Assembly (NCBI RefSeq): GCF_000471905.2
Contig: NW_006495314.1
Coordinates: forward strand, 23,003-87,002
From: Amborella trichopoda
Taxonomy: Eukaryota; Streptophyta; Magnoliopsida; Amborellales; Amborellaceae
Length of the DNA stretch: 64,000 bases
Direction: 5' to 3'
The translations under genes and the position numbers were made by a program. Within the stretch, counting starts at the first letter, position 1. Every line of letters starts with the position of its first letter. Of the stretch, positions 12,241 through 24,164 are shown one piece after another. Under the pieces are notes generated by a model. That model searched no databases and was not told where the DNA came from. It was given only the letters and a program-made list of their open reading frames with translations.

Positions 12241-12654
12241 CCCTTGTTTCAAGAAAGTTTAAACATTTATTAAAAAGTGTCAGGGTTAACTCTTCTCAAT
12301 TTCAAGAGGTCGTTTATGCTTGACATTTGAGTAATTTATGGGTGTGTTGGATTTCAAGCCGCCCTCACCCTCATATTGATTATGCAAGCAAAACCCTCAC
12401 AGTTTAGAGTTAATTAACAAAAATAGAAAAATACATAAATCAATGTGTGGAACAGAGCCAAAATGCAAAAAACTGGTTGTTTGGTTTGGAATATTTGCCT
12501 TAAACAGTTTGCAATATCTACTTTTGCTCTTTACCACAAAAATCACAAATTCTAAATAGTTGGGAAAGACTACAAAAATCACAAAGAATAAAGTTTAATT
12601 ACATATTATTAAAAAAAAATAGATAATTGAAGCGAAGGATCCTTTACATCTTAT

Positions 12655-13300
12655 AAAAGGAAAATTGTTCGGTGCAGCCAAGCCCGCACCTGTTACTATG
12701 TGGGCTGGATATCTACACCGTACACCAAAACAAAGTCCATTAAGTAATGGTCGTCTAAAGAAAAAATAAAATCAACAGCTCAAATATTATCTTAAAAAAA
12801 AACAAAAGATTATTTTATTTTTGAAAATTTATTTATTTTTACAAATTAATAATATCCATGTTAAAGATTAGGACCCGGTTTCTATGCGGCCAAGCCCGCA
12901 TATATAGAAATGTTGGGCTCTTAATAAAATTTTGAGATGGATTTTAAGACTTAATTTTTAAGGACATGTAATCTTTAACATGGAGACCATGAATATGAAA
13001 AAATAAATAAATTTAAAAAACTAAAAATAATAATTCTAGTAAGAAAACATTTGGAACATTAGTTTTCATTGTTTTTAGATGGAACACCTGCTTGCATCCA
13101 TCTTTAAAATGGATGCTTTACACTTTTTGGACCGTATATGTAGAAATACGGTCCAGCCCGCATGAAACAATTTTCTTAAAGATTATATATTCCTTAAAAA
13201 TTAGGACAAAATTTTATTTCAAAAACGAATTATTGAGGGGGCCGCATTTCTACATGTGAATATGTAACTCGCATGCTAACTGCACCCCTATTAAAACAAC
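12655..13300. mobile_element. Composite of MITE family B (GCCCGCA family), two copies
   Basis: Two partly overlapping or nested copies of a roughly 300-bp element whose ends contain ccaagcccgca and agcccgcatg, and whose middle contains the landmark ttaacatgg followed by an AT-rich block and catccatctttaaaatggat. The better copy is about 12882-13172. Relatives occur at 24165-24405, 37806-38115, 45550-45850 and 49750-49985. Noncoding. Confidence 0.65.
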
Positions 13301-13329
13301 ACTTATCGTGTAGATTAATCAAGTGTACA

Positions 13330-13735
13330 TTAATCATAAGGGTGCAGTTGGCCTACGAATGCATCCGTAGGTATAGAGGTAAGGTGCACTTTCAAATTTT
13401 ATCATGGTATATAATTTTGATGTAAAATGTTCTTAGGATTATCTCAAAATCTATTTTTATATCTAATTATAAAATTTTAAATTTCAAAAATGGTTAAAAT
13501 GAAGTAGATCTATAAACATATAAAAATCTTGAAAATGGATGGTGTAGATAATATGTTGTAAAATGCACTATTTTTTAGCCTTAAAATCTTTTTATTTTTT
13601 ATGGTCATACATTTCGATGTGGAGCTGATCAATCAAAGGGTTTTTCAACATTAAAACTACATTTTCCGATATATTTTTGAAGTGCATCCGTAGTTCTACA
13701 TTATGAGGTTGTATCCTTATATAAACTTTTTCCTA
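13330..13735. mobile_element. Degenerate MITE related to family A
   Basis: Shares the internal layout of the family A copies (a ttataattaaaaatt-type core, 'agatctataaa', 'cttgaaaatggatggt', 'tgcacta') and ends in tccttatataaacttttt like copy 38318-38705. The ends are too worn for a target duplication to be seen. Confidence 0.45.
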
Positions 13736-14127
13736 ATCATAATTACATTGAACAACTTTGGGATGGTATGGCATGCAACTTATTCGGTATAAAAATCGAT
13801 GATCTAGATCAGGAATCAGCAAGGAACCAAGTGATTCCAACTGACTGTTTTTATATTTTTTGTTTTGAAATATTGTGTTACTTTTTTTACGTTGAAAAAT
13901 ATAGATGGATCAAGGTCAGAATTTCCAATCTAGATCGGTTACAAGTTTCAAAACATTGAACCTCTCCAAATGGAAAATGGTCCCATTTCCACAAATATCA
14001 AAGAACGGCCATTCAAGGAATTTGCAGAGCACCCACAACTAATGTTCTCTAGAGAGAGATGGGTGGTTGGGTCCATTAGGCACACATAACTAGCCATGGC
14101 TAAAAAAATTGGAAAAATGCATTATGT

Positions 14128-14457
14128 AACTAACAATCTTGTAGAGGACCTTTCAAACCTCCTACTCTGATAAATGGGGCACATTCTTCCCATATAATAA
14201 AAAAAAAACGAAGAGAGAGAGATTGAAAACATGCATTATGTATAATATCATGTTATCTCTTTTCTATTAATGAAAAATCGAATAGAGGGCGTTTTCTCCA
14301 CTGACTTACCCAAAAAAAAAAAAAAAACTAACAACCTTGTAGAGGATCTTTCAAACTTCTTACTGTGATAAATGGGCTACATTCTTCTCATATAGTCGAA
14401 AAACAGAGAGAGAAATGGGCTACATTCTTCTCATATAGTCGAAAAACAGAGAGAGAG
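14128..14457. repeat. Tandem duplications just upstream of the HIPP start
   Basis: Two layers of duplication. A block beginning aactaacaa(t/c)cttgtagagga occurs at about 14128 and 14326, period about 198 bp. Inside the second block a 43-bp unit starting aatgggctacattcttctc is repeated at 14371 and 14414, ending in GA repeats four bases before the HIPP start codon. The HIPP 5' UTR and core promoter must lie within or next to these repeats. Confidence 0.75.
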
Positions 14458-14460
14458 AGG

Positions 14461-16013
14461 ATGGGGTGCATAGATCATATTTCGGAGTTATTCAAAGGGA
14501 GTACAAAACGTCGTAAGATCAAGCAAATGCAGGTAAGTTAACAGAGACCCAATCTCTTTTTCATGTTTTTCTCATCTATTAAGCTTTAATTTCTCACTTA
14601 ATTGCAGACAGTGGAAATCAGAGTGAGGATGGACTGCGAAGGGTGCACCAAGCAAGTGAAGAGCTCAGTCTCTTCCATGAAAGGTGACATCTTCTCTCTA
14701 AACTGTAGTGGTGTTTCTTTGGGTAAATAAATTGCAATAGTGATTAATTTAATTAAGTGTGCTAAAAGATTATATGATCCCACGGGAGCATATCATTCAT
14801 TTATTCCCTCGGATGAAACCTATGGAGTAATATTTTGGGAGTGCAAATTTCAAGGATGTAACCTCTAAAACCTAAGGACCAATCTGAAAAAAAAAAAAAA
14901 GAAGAAGAGAAAAAAAAAATCCGAAGATTGGATGGAGACTGTCCAAATTCTAGATTGCAAGATCTAAGTTTTTAAAAACCCAAAATCCACTTTTTTCTTT
15001 AAAATACTGAGTTTGAAAGATCGGCTGGGTCAACTCGGACTTGCCCGAGCTCGAGTTGTCCCAAGTTGGAGTTCTAACTAGGGGATATTAAAAATAATTT
15101 CAAAAAATTATAAAATAAAAAATCTATCTGTAATGTGTTTTTTTTTTTTATGTTTTATATCATTTTGGTAAAGATGGGAAACTATTTTAGCCCTAAATAC
15201 TCATTTTTACGTTTTCCCGAATCTTTTGAAAATTTACAAAAATACAGCTATCCGCATACTGATTTTTAAAATCTACTTACCGCTACTTTTTTTTAACCAC
15301 ATTTAGGTGTGTTTTGTTTAATTTTACTTTAAATATTTTTTCTATATTATTATATTTTATGTTTATTTAAATTTTTGCTTCCGCAGTACTCGGACCTACT
15401 CAGGTCAAGTACTAGGCTCATGCCTAAGTCAAGTACTCGGCCCGATTAATGGTTTCAAACATTGGGTGACCATAAGGAGGATCCCAAAATTTCAAATCGA
15501 AAATCATCTCAAGCTATTTCCCTTGGGGAGTAAGTGTACAGTTTGCTCATGTAGGAATAAGCTATACTCTATCTACCAATGTACCATTTAAATTCCTAGA
15601 GAGAAAGGGAAATAAGAGAACCATTGATACAAATTCCATATAAAAGAATTGGAAAATAACAATAAAAAAATCAAATAAGATGGTGATTGTGCTGATTTTA
15701 GATGTGAGATCAGTGGAAGTGAACTTGAGGCAACAAAAGCTAACAGTTGGTGGCTGTGTGGATCCTGCAAAGGTGTTGAAGAAGGTCAAGGAAACTGGGA
15801 AGAGGGCTGAAATGTGGCTGTATGTCCCTTACAATCTTGTATAATGTTCCTTACAATCTTGTATATTGCCCTTATGCCCCTCAGTCCTACGACAAGAAGG
15901 CCCCCTCAGGGTATGTGAAGAGCACAATGGACAATCCTGCTCCCCCTCCTCCTGATCAAGGGTACACCATGCTCTTTAGCGACGACAACCCTAATGCCTG
16001 CATCATTATGTAA
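14461..16013 (+). CDS. HIPP heavy-metal-associated isoprenylated protein, with frameshifting duplication in exon 3
   Basis: A small cytosolic or membrane-anchored metallochaperone-like protein. Exons 14461-14532, 14608-14683 and 15702-16013, all GT-AG. It starts MGCIDHISELFKG and carries the HMA core MDCEGCTKQVK with the CxxC metal-binding pair, then KRAEMWLYVPYNLV, YDKKAPSGYVKS and a terminal CIIM, a CaaX farnesylation box. These are hallmarks of the plant HIPP family (about 150 residues). In this assembly a 22-bp tandem duplication (15823-15844 and 15845-15866, a few mismatches) shifts the frame: translation stops at 15842-15844 after 96 residues, before the CaaX box. Without the extra unit the exons total 438 bp, an even 145 codons plus stop, so the duplication is the only visible defect. 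It is either a recent null allele or an assembly error. Intron 2 (about 1 kb) is AT-rich repeat-like sequence. Confidence 0.88.
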
Positions 16014-17405
16014 TTTAATGGTGGAATGGGGCAATGGTATGGTTGGTGGAATGGTCCTGGTGGATGTTCTTAAGTTTCACAGTCAAAGACAATTTGATGT
16101 TTCAGTTGAGTAAGAATATTTTTGTCATTTTATTAAGGTGACATGGTATACGATACAACTGTTTCAAAAATTGTTCAACTGAGTCAGGCTGGAACGAGTG
16201 ATTGGCGATAACCCTGCTCAAGTCTCCTAGTTTTGCAATATCTTTTTTGCTTTTTCCTATATATAATCCTATTTCACTTAGACTCAATGGAGTTTGAGCG
16301 GGGGGATAAGAACCCCTACCAAGCCACACCTGATTTTGATTTTTGAAAGGAAAATTATATAAAGCGGCTGTTTACTTTTAATACAAAGAGATCACAAATC
16401 ACTCTTGTCTATCAGATTTTGAATTTGGTAGTTGTGAGCATGCCATTAACCAGACTCAAAGTTCAAAAAGAGATTTTTTGAACTTTGTGTCACACTTCAA
16501 GCCATTAAAGTTAACATATGATGGTTAGGAGCAGCGTTTTAAAAAACGCCGAGTCGAACCGGACTCGCCCGGTTCGACTCCAAAATAGCGAAAAGGGACC
16601 GGATCGGTTAAAAAATCGGAAATCGTCCGGTTCTAGAGAGAACAGGACGATTCCGCACAGTGACTCGCCGATTCACTGTGCGGAATCGGCGAGTCCGTGA
16701 AGAACACGGGTTGCACAGTGTTCTTCACGGGATTCTTTGAAATTTTTCATTTTTTGATCATTTTTCTTGTTTTTTTTGGCATGTGATCTAATTTGCAGGC
16801 TATAAACAGCTTTATTCAGCTTTTTCAAGGATTAAATGGTGGAAAATTTTGTTGTTTTTGGATCACGAAAAATTCGGTGTTTAGGGTTTCCGCCTTTTCT
16901 GAAATTTCATGCCAAATAGGGCATGAATCTTTCAAAATTTGTAGGCACTTTGATCTTAAAGCTGTGAATCAAAACCTTTAGTTACTAATTTGTGATAATC
17001 GTTGAGAAAAACAGAGTTTTTTGGAGATTGAAGGCTTCGGTTCACAAAATCAGGTAAGAACTTTAGGTTTTTTTTTTTTGCCGCCATTTGATTTATTTCA
17101 CGGCATATTTTGAACATAATGAGTTCAATAATTAGGGTTTTTAATCTTTATTGTGTCTAGTATGATTTAAAATTTTCAATTTTACGTAATCTGGTCAATT
17201 ACAACAAGAAATTTGATATGAACACTGAGATATCTGCGGAACCAAATTCCGCTTTGTTTTTTTTTTTTTTTCCGCCTTTTGATTTTGTTTTCATGATATA
17301 TTAGAAATAATGTGTTAAAAATTTAGGTTTTTGATTCCTTATATTGTTGTTTATCAGAAAATATACTCAATTGGATGTAATTTATTCACTTAGAGGTGAA
17401 TTTTT

Positions 17406-18179
17406 NNNNNNNNNNNNNNNNNNNNNNNNNNNNNNNNNNNNNNNNNNNNNNNNNNNNNNNNNNNNNNNNNNNNNNNNNNNNNNNNNNNNNNNNNNNNNNN
17501 NNNNNNNNNNNNNNNNNNNNNNNNNNNNNNNNNNNNNNNNNNNNNNNNNNNNNNNNNNNNNNNNNNNNNNNNNNNNNNNNNNNNNNNNNNNNNNNNNNNN
17601 NNNNNNNNNNNNNNNNNNNNNNNNNNNNNNNNNNNNNNNNNNNNNNNNNNNNNNNNNNNNNNNNNNNNNNNNNNNNNNNNNNNNNNNNNNNNNNNNNNNN
17701 NNNNNNNNNNNNNNNNNNNNNNNNNNNNNNNNNNNNNNNNNNNNNNNNNNNNNNNNNNNNNNNNNNNNNNNNNNNNNNNNNNNNNNNNNNNNNNNNNNNN
17801 NNNNNNNNNNNNNNNNNNNNNNNNNNNNNNNNNNNNNNNNNNNNNNNNNNNNNNNNNNNNNNNNNNNNNNNNNNNNNNNNNNNNNNNNNNNNNNNNNNNN
17901 NNNNNNNNNNNNNNNNNNNNNNNNNNNNNNNNNNNNNNNNNNNNNNNNNNNNNNNNNNNNNNNNNNNNNNNNNNNNNNNNNNNNNNNNNNNNNNNNNNNN
18001 NNNNNNNNNNNNNNNNNNNNNNNNNNNNNNNNNNNNNNNNNNNNNNNNNNNNNNNNNNNNNNNNNNNNNNNNNNNNNNNNNNNNNNNNNNNNNNNNNNNN
18101 NNNNNNNNNNNNNNNNNNNNNNNNNNNNNNNNNNNNNNNNNNNNNNNNNNNNNNNNNNNNNNNNNNNNNNNNNNNNNNN
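17406..18179. other. Assembly gap (774 N)
   Basis: A run of N within the hAT element. Its right edge falls directly in a minisatellite, which is probably why assembly failed here. Confidence 0.99.
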
Positions 18180-18570
18180 TTCCATGATCGAATTTTATGT
18201 AATCCATGATTCGAATTTTATGTAATCCATGATCGAATTTTTTGTAATCCATGATCGAATTTTTTGTTTTTTTTGTTTTTGTAACCCATGATTGAATTTT
18301 TTGTAATCCATGATCGAATTGTTTTTTTCTGTTCTTGTAATCCACGGTCGAATTTTTTGTTTTTTTCTGTTTTTTTTTTTTTGTAATCCATGATCGAATT
18401 TTATGTAATCCATGATTGAATTTTATGTAATCCATGATCGAATTTTTTGTAATCCATGATCGAATTTTTAGAAAATTTGTGATTTTTTTTTTTTAATCCA
18501 TGATCGAACTTTTTGAAAATTTGTTAATTTTTTTTTTTAATCCATGATTGAATTTTTTGAAAATTTGTTG
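18180..18570. repeat. Minisatellite inside the hAT element
   Basis: About 15 degenerate units built on tgtaatccatgatcgaattt with variable T runs, period about 20-25 bp (longer where T runs expand). It probably extends into the gap on its left. Confidence 0.9.
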
Positions 18571-18586
18571 TCGGTGATATTGCACA

Positions 18587-18958
18587 ATGTATCCACAATA
18601 TGTCGGTGATATTGCACCTAATGAGGGAGAGTGGGAAGGGGGTCTAAGAGAAAATGAGAGAGATGATGATTCTGAGGCCACCCTATCCCAGCCATATTAT
18701 TCACATATCGAGTCCCAACAGCAACAGTGTAGGGATGAGCACGACAGTGCAGGTGAGCATGAAGGATAGACAAGCTTCGGGGATTTTGGATTGGGAACAC
18801 AACAAAACACTAACACTCAGGGATTTGGGAATAGTCAGACGCTCGCTAATATCGATGATTCGTTTTTAGATCGAATCAATGAATTGTCAAATGAATTCAA
18901 TCAATGGCACCAGCATGACCAAGAAAAACAACAACGTCGTCTATCATTTTATTTTTAG
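18587..18958 (+). pseudogene. Remnant of hAT transposase C-terminal tail
   Basis: From ATG at 18587 the frame reads MYPQYVGDIAPNEGEWEGG and continues as acidic, then Q/N/S-rich sequence to a stop at 18956-18958, with one in-frame TAG at 18767-18769. Low-complexity tails of this type follow the dimerisation domain in many plant hAT transposases. The catalytic part would be in or before the gap and is not visible. A 31-bp direct repeat (tcggtgatattgcac at about 18571 and 18602) flanks the start. The assignment rests mainly on position inside the element. Confidence 0.45.
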
Positions 18959-19334
18959 ATCGTATGTTACTAATTTTATGCTTTATTGTAGTCCATGTAT
19001 GTTGATATACTTATTCCATGATAATTCTATGTTTATCCTTTTGTGTGATGTAAATTAAATGTTGAATGGCGGTTCATGCAGGGAAAGAACATATCAATAT
19101 TCGCATATTCATTCAAAAACATGAAAATTCTTAATGGAGTATCCTCATTTCTTATTGAATTCCTAAAAAACAATATTTATAATGAATTTTAATAATTTTT
19201 TCGGATTTTTTTGAAGCTTTGTTATGACCGATTCACCCGATTTTCGATCCGGATCACCGATTCGCCGATCCGGATAGGTTTTTTGAAAGCCCGATCCGGG
19301 TCACTGATCTGATTTTTAAACCATTGGTTAGGAG

Positions 19335-20229
19335 TAATTGTAACCTCCCTGTGTCAAAGATGAGTGGTCTTATAGTATAGAACCCCTTTTTGAAATACCA
19401 TTTAGTACAAGAAATGTCTTATTTGAAATATGGGGCTATGTTTTGAAAGGCTAGATACTCCGGACGATTCACTGCTAATGATTTTGCTGCCATCCTTGTT
19501 TGTGATTATGTCAAGACTATCTAACAGTTAACTGTTTTTTTAAAAAAAAAGATTATCTCAAGACTATCTAATACTTTAGGATCTAAACTTGAATTCCTTA
19601 ATATGCATCAAACCATGTTAAGTTTCATTGGTGCTGGTGCCTTATAAAATTATAGAGCTGGCTTGGAACCAGTGGGGGACATGTTTGAGTGCCCCGGCAA
19701 AATTGGAACACTGTTTCACCTTTAAAAAAACATTTATTTAACGACATTTAAATATAAAAGATTTTATTTTTAAAGTGAATTAGATTTAAATTTAGATCAA
19801 AATAGATTTCGAGGACAAACATGTAAAAACTTGTTTCGTTTTTTAAGATGTAATTCTCCAAGTCACCTGAGCTGAATCACCCAGTTCACTTAGCCATTCA
19901 GTTGCTCAAGCCGGCTTTTGACACATTGGCTCAAACAAACAATCTACATAGAAGACCTAGCATGACTGGATGCTATGCCTTTGTCTTCCAACATTGTTTG
20001 ACACATGATTTCATTTTAAAAGACTAAAAAGCACATATCTGAACAGCAAAAACCGTAAAATTAAATTTGGCCCAAATTAATAGATCTTCCTCTCGGTTAG
20101 ATCATCTAAATCTCATGTGAAAGGAAAACAAAAGGTGATAATTTTTTTTGATCATATGAATCTCATGCGAAAGGAAAACAAAAGGTGATAAATTTTTTTG
20201 GGGTAATTTAGTGGGGAAGAGAGACTCTT
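19335..20229. repeat. Intergenic with a 50-bp tandem duplication
   Basis: No gene recognised. At about 20100-20200 a unit containing tctcatg(t/c)gaaaggaaaac occurs twice with period 50 bp. Confidence 0.6.
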
Positions 20230-20342
20230 CCCCGTTTTTCAAATAGTTTATGAGTTAGTTTTTGAAAGTGTTAGTGAGGTGATGTTAGTGGGAATGAAAA
20301 TCACAACGTTATGACTAAGTTGTTGGGGTGTTAATACCACGA
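20230..20342 (-). mobile_element. tRNA-derived SINE, copy 2
   Basis: On the minus strand: gtggtattaacaccccaac (A-box region), gtgattttcattcccac (B-box region), then the family tail tcacctcactaacactttc. The same tail appears in the copy near 61005. Partial and divergent. Confidence 0.5.
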
Positions 20343-21169
20343 AATAGTTGATATGTATGCGTTTGTTTGCACATGTGCAGAGAGAGCGTATATCCCAAAT
20401 TAATAAGGGAAATAAATAAGGCCGACCTTTTTGTTTTTTTATTTAACATTCAAAAGAATAGTCCTAATAGACATAAATGTATGGTTGATGGCGTTTATAC
20501 GCTCCAATCAATTATGAATGTCACTGCCCCTTCATTAATTCTTCCATCGATTGAACGGTGACTACACTTACGTTCATGGATTTTGTTGGCTGGATATTGT
20601 CCCATATTATTTAAGGGTCGATTCTTGACCTCCTACATGAAAGCCAAATATGTACAACTTAGAATTTAAAAAATTAACAAGTGAACTTGAAATCGCCTAA
20701 GTCTGCTCGGAACCTGCAAAATATTAAGTTGGTTCTTGCCTAAACTCGAGGAAGTCATTTTTTTGCCTCTTTTTCAAGTGAAAAAAGAGGCGAAAAAATG
20801 TTTTTTTAAGTATTATTTGTTTTTCAACCAATTATCCTTATCTAACCCCCATTTCATTAATTTGAACATAAATCAATCCCTTTTAGTCCCGAACATTATT
20901 CTTTTTGGGAGAGATTTTTACATAAAAATCTAGCAATTCTTGAACCCCAGAACCCAATCCAAGCTTCTTGCAATCTTTCTATACCTTGACCAAGTCATCT
21001 GTAATTTGATTAAAAATGTTCGTATTAGGTTGAACTCTTGACCTCTTACATGGCTTCATGCTGAAGCAAATAAATCATGTATGTGCTCGTGTGAATCATT
21101 AAAATACCAATCATTTAACCCTTGAATCAATCCACATGTGACAATGGCTCACTCTTGAGCTCTCAACTT
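20343..21169. other. Intergenic, no gene recognised
   Basis: AT-rich. An open frame of about 64 codons at 20367-20561 has no recognisable domain. Confidence 0.45.
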
Positions 21170-21265
21170 GCTGACACTATTAGGAAAAGGGGTTGAGGTC
21201 GTGGTGGTAGCATCACCACACCGCACTCGTTATATTGTGATTTCTATTCCCACTAACACCACTCT
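21170..21265 (+). mobile_element. tRNA-derived SINE, copy 3 (5' part)
   Basis: Begins gaggtcgtggtggtagcatc, matching the head of the copy at 11028-11215, followed by a B-box-like gatttctattcccactaac. The body ends in an A run. Confidence 0.5.
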
Positions 21266-22639
21266 ACTAAAAAAAAAAAAATTGCTCACAATATTTTCTT
21301 GGTTCATAGGCATGCCCCGAGGCAAGACCCTAGCACAGGAAACGCTTTTCTCTTTCTAAATAAACTTTTTATAGCTGCTAAGAAAAAACCCATGCTCAAC
21401 ATCAGAAGGTGAAAAGCTTTTCTATGAATGATAAGAAATGCAATAGTTTTACACTCAAAATCGGAAAAATAATTTTAAACAGGCTCTAGTTACATTTTTT
21501 TTCCTCCTAATGGCATCTCCTCACATACGAGAAAAAGGAGATAATTTAAAAATCCTATGGGCATCAAAAGAGGAAATATTTTTCAATTCATAATATGAAA
21601 AACTGAACTTCCTCTTTATGGCATTCGCAATAGTAAAATTCATACAACTTGCATCCAATGAAATTAAATAATAATAAGCCGAGTTTATATCCACAGGTAT
21701 AAAAAGCCGAATAACTATATCAATTAGAGTTATATTGCATTTTTGGGTACATAGAATTACCTCTATATCTCTCAACAAAACCCATTTGATAAACCCTTTT
21801 AGACCCGTTCTCCTCACCGAAATCACTTGCATAACCGATCTCTTTTCTATAACTAAATCATTTTTTTTAAAAAAGAATATTTCAATCACCCATCTCTATT
21901 CCACGGATAAACTATTTATCTAAGAAGAGAGTCTTATGGCAACCCATCTCTATGTCATAGCTAAATCATTGTCTAAGAAGAAAGCCTTGAGAGCATCAGA
22001 CTTTCTCTCGTTAAAAAAAAAAAATACTACCCAAAATCCCCATAAAATTCACTTCTCTATAAAAAACCAATCACTCTCTCTCTGCACGAGGCACGATAAT
22101 ATTAGTTTCATTTCTTGGAAGCTTAGTTCTCTCTTTCTTGAAGCATGGCCTTGCTATGGTGGAGGCACATGCCTCTTTTCGAGAGGAAGCCCATCTTTCC
22201 TATAAGATGATGCAATTAATGCAAACATATTTTTTCTCTTCCATCCCACACACACACAAAATTACACACAGGTTTTCTTCCATTAGCATCCTTGAAAATC
22301 ATGTGACACATAGAAAGGGTTGTGAAGCACTCACTTATATTATTGCCCTTTTCTTATAATTGAAGTCTGTTACTCAAATGAGGATATTTTGTAGATATGA
22401 AAAATTATGAGCCAAAAATTCAAACTTTTGCTGGTGGGGAGGGAGGGGTTTGAGACTCTCAAACCCCCCAAGTCATTTATTACCCTCTCTTTCATCCTTC
22501 CAAATTCTCCCTCCCTCCATTCTTTCTTTGCTCAACTTTCTCCCTAATTCACCATCCAAAGAGGCTTTGTTAACTTGTGGCATTCCTTTCATCATTCACA
22601 AAATACATGTACAGTGGGTCATAGATGTTTTTTATCTAT
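21266..22639. other. Intergenic, no gene recognised
   Basis: Contains a 122-codon open frame on the minus strand (21521-21889) rich in I, F, K and S with no domain that I recognise. Composition alone could explain it. Confidence 0.4.
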
Positions 22640-23000
22640 AATGACATCCAACAAAAAGAAAAATTGGACTAACATGATATGTTGATCATCGAAGAATGGA
22701 TGTATACAGCTTCGTTTGCTAGGGCATCTATGATCGAATTACTTTCGTTATAGCAATGAGAGATGATAATCTGATGTCCGTAACAAAGATCTCTGTTCGA
22801 TCAAATACTGGAATCGACCTCCAATGCTCATTTTATAACATCAATGGAATCCTCTACAATTTTTAAGTGGTTCATGCTTAATTGTGAGAGTGAAGTCCTT
22901 GCAGCAAGGCTCTTGCTTCAGATTCATTTGCTTTTGCTAAGCACACCACACCGCACCGGGGGAGCCTCTAAGAATGAAAGTATATGTCTTCCCTCTGAAT
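22640..23000 (-). pseudogene. Decayed RNase H-like (RVT_3-type) domain fragment
   Basis: On the minus strand, scattered over frames and stops, I read AKANESEARALLQGLH, then MNHLKIVEDSIDVIK, ALEVDSS, and finally SHCYNESNSIIDALANEA. This order matches the plant RNase H-like domain of non-LTR retroelements and its host relatives (an 'AEA.AL..GL' helix, an 'I.VE.DS..VI.AL' strand and helix, a final 'H..RE.N..AD.LA' helix). Several stops and frame changes make it nonfunctional. Sequence up to about 23344 may belong to the same remnant. Confidence 0.5.
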
Positions 23001-23564
23001 CTCAAATATTCAAATATATGAAATCGTATTCAAATGGGAAACTAACTAACTACTCCTAATGAAAAACTACAGGTTTCGTAACACCATCAAATTTAAGTTT
23101 TACCTTACCAAGAATTGGTGGAATGCGCGCTGATCTTCTCATGATATTTGGTAGACTCAAAAGTGAGAGTTTCGTGTGTTGTTATGATTATGTCAGATCT
23201 GGAGATACCAAAACACTCTTTTGTAATTGAAGCCCATTCTGCTAATGGAGCAAGTATTAGGTCCTTTGTTGATTCCACACATGCACTAAGAAAAGACCAT
23301 TTCTCCACCAAATCCATATCACCACAGATAAAAAGAATCGCCAAATGATATTGCCTTTTTAGGAAGCAGAGATTTGTACAATTGCTGTGAAAAATAGATC
23401 TGGGACTGTACTTATTAAAGAACTCAAACGGTTACTAGGTTACATGATTAAACCAATTTCTATCTCTCTGATTCAATAAGTTTATGAGGGGAATTTATGG
23501 AATATATTTTTTAAATTACAAATACTTTTTATTTTATATTCAAATTTAAATTCTCTGGGACTTT

Positions 23565-23935
23565 TTTATTCCCAAATCACCTGTTTTTCGAACATTGATG
23601 GCCAAACCGATCCCTCTTTTTGTTGAGTGAGGAATGTTTCAAACATTGGATCTCTAAATCAGTTTTTTTTCTTCGTAGGCCGGTTTTGAAATCAAATGAC
23701 TGAACACGTGAATTTCAGTCAAGAAAGAGTGAACAGGTTCAGACATCCGATGTTTAAATCACAAAGAATTTTTTATTCCCGAATCACCTGTTTTTTTAAC
23801 ATTGATGTCCAAACCGACCCCTCTTTTTGTTGAGTGATGGACTATTTCAAACATTAGATGTCCAAACCTATTTTTTTCTTGGTACTTCTGAAATCAAATG
23901 ATTGAACATGTCTCAAGACATTTGATATCTGCACT
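23565..23935. repeat. 207-bp tandem duplication
   Basis: The phrase ttattccc(a/g)aatcacctgttttt occurs at about 23567 and 23774, and the following cctctttttgttgagtga and gaaatcaaatga landmarks keep the same spacing in both copies. Noncoding. Confidence 0.75.
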
Positions 23936-24164
23936 AGGAAGATGAAAAATAAAAAATAAGAAAATAAAAAGTAGGACTTTAAATAAAAATTTGGAATATT
24001 GGATTATTATTTCCAAAAAAGAAATTTTAGCATAAACTTCCCTGGTTTACAATCAACTCAAATGCAACACAAAAAAAAAAGCGTACCCCTCTCTCTCTCT
24101 CTCTCCAATCTCCATCTCAAAATGAGATATTAATACATGATAAAATAAAAAAATTTCTATCCAT

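Larger units (their letters stand above)
16532..19326. mobile_element. hAT DNA transposon with 8-bp target duplication and internal gap
   Basis: The inverted ends read cagcgttttaaaaaacgc on the left and, complemented, caatggtttaaaaatcag on the right. The flanks are identical: GTTAGGAG at 16524-16531 and 19327-19334 (nine bases if GGTTAGGAG is counted), the 8-bp duplication typical of hAT elements. Subterminal sequence at 16550-16730 is GC-rich and palindromic (gcacagtg...cactgtgc, ggaatcggcgagtc). The middle holds an N gap and a minisatellite, and downstream a remnant of a transposase-like tail. A short relative lies at 47664-48000. The perfect target duplication suggests a fairly young insertion. 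Confidence 0.8.

Noticed and set aside
17344-18435. Long open frames over the gap
   Set aside because: They exist only because N codons are not stops. The real sequence part is a minisatellite.
18180-18570. CRISPR-like repeat array
   Set aside because: Units are degenerate, with T runs instead of unique spacers, inside a plant transposon. It is a minisatellite.
21521-21889. 122-codon minus-strand frame
   Set aside because: No recognisable domain, AT-driven composition, no splice context. Kept only as a remark.
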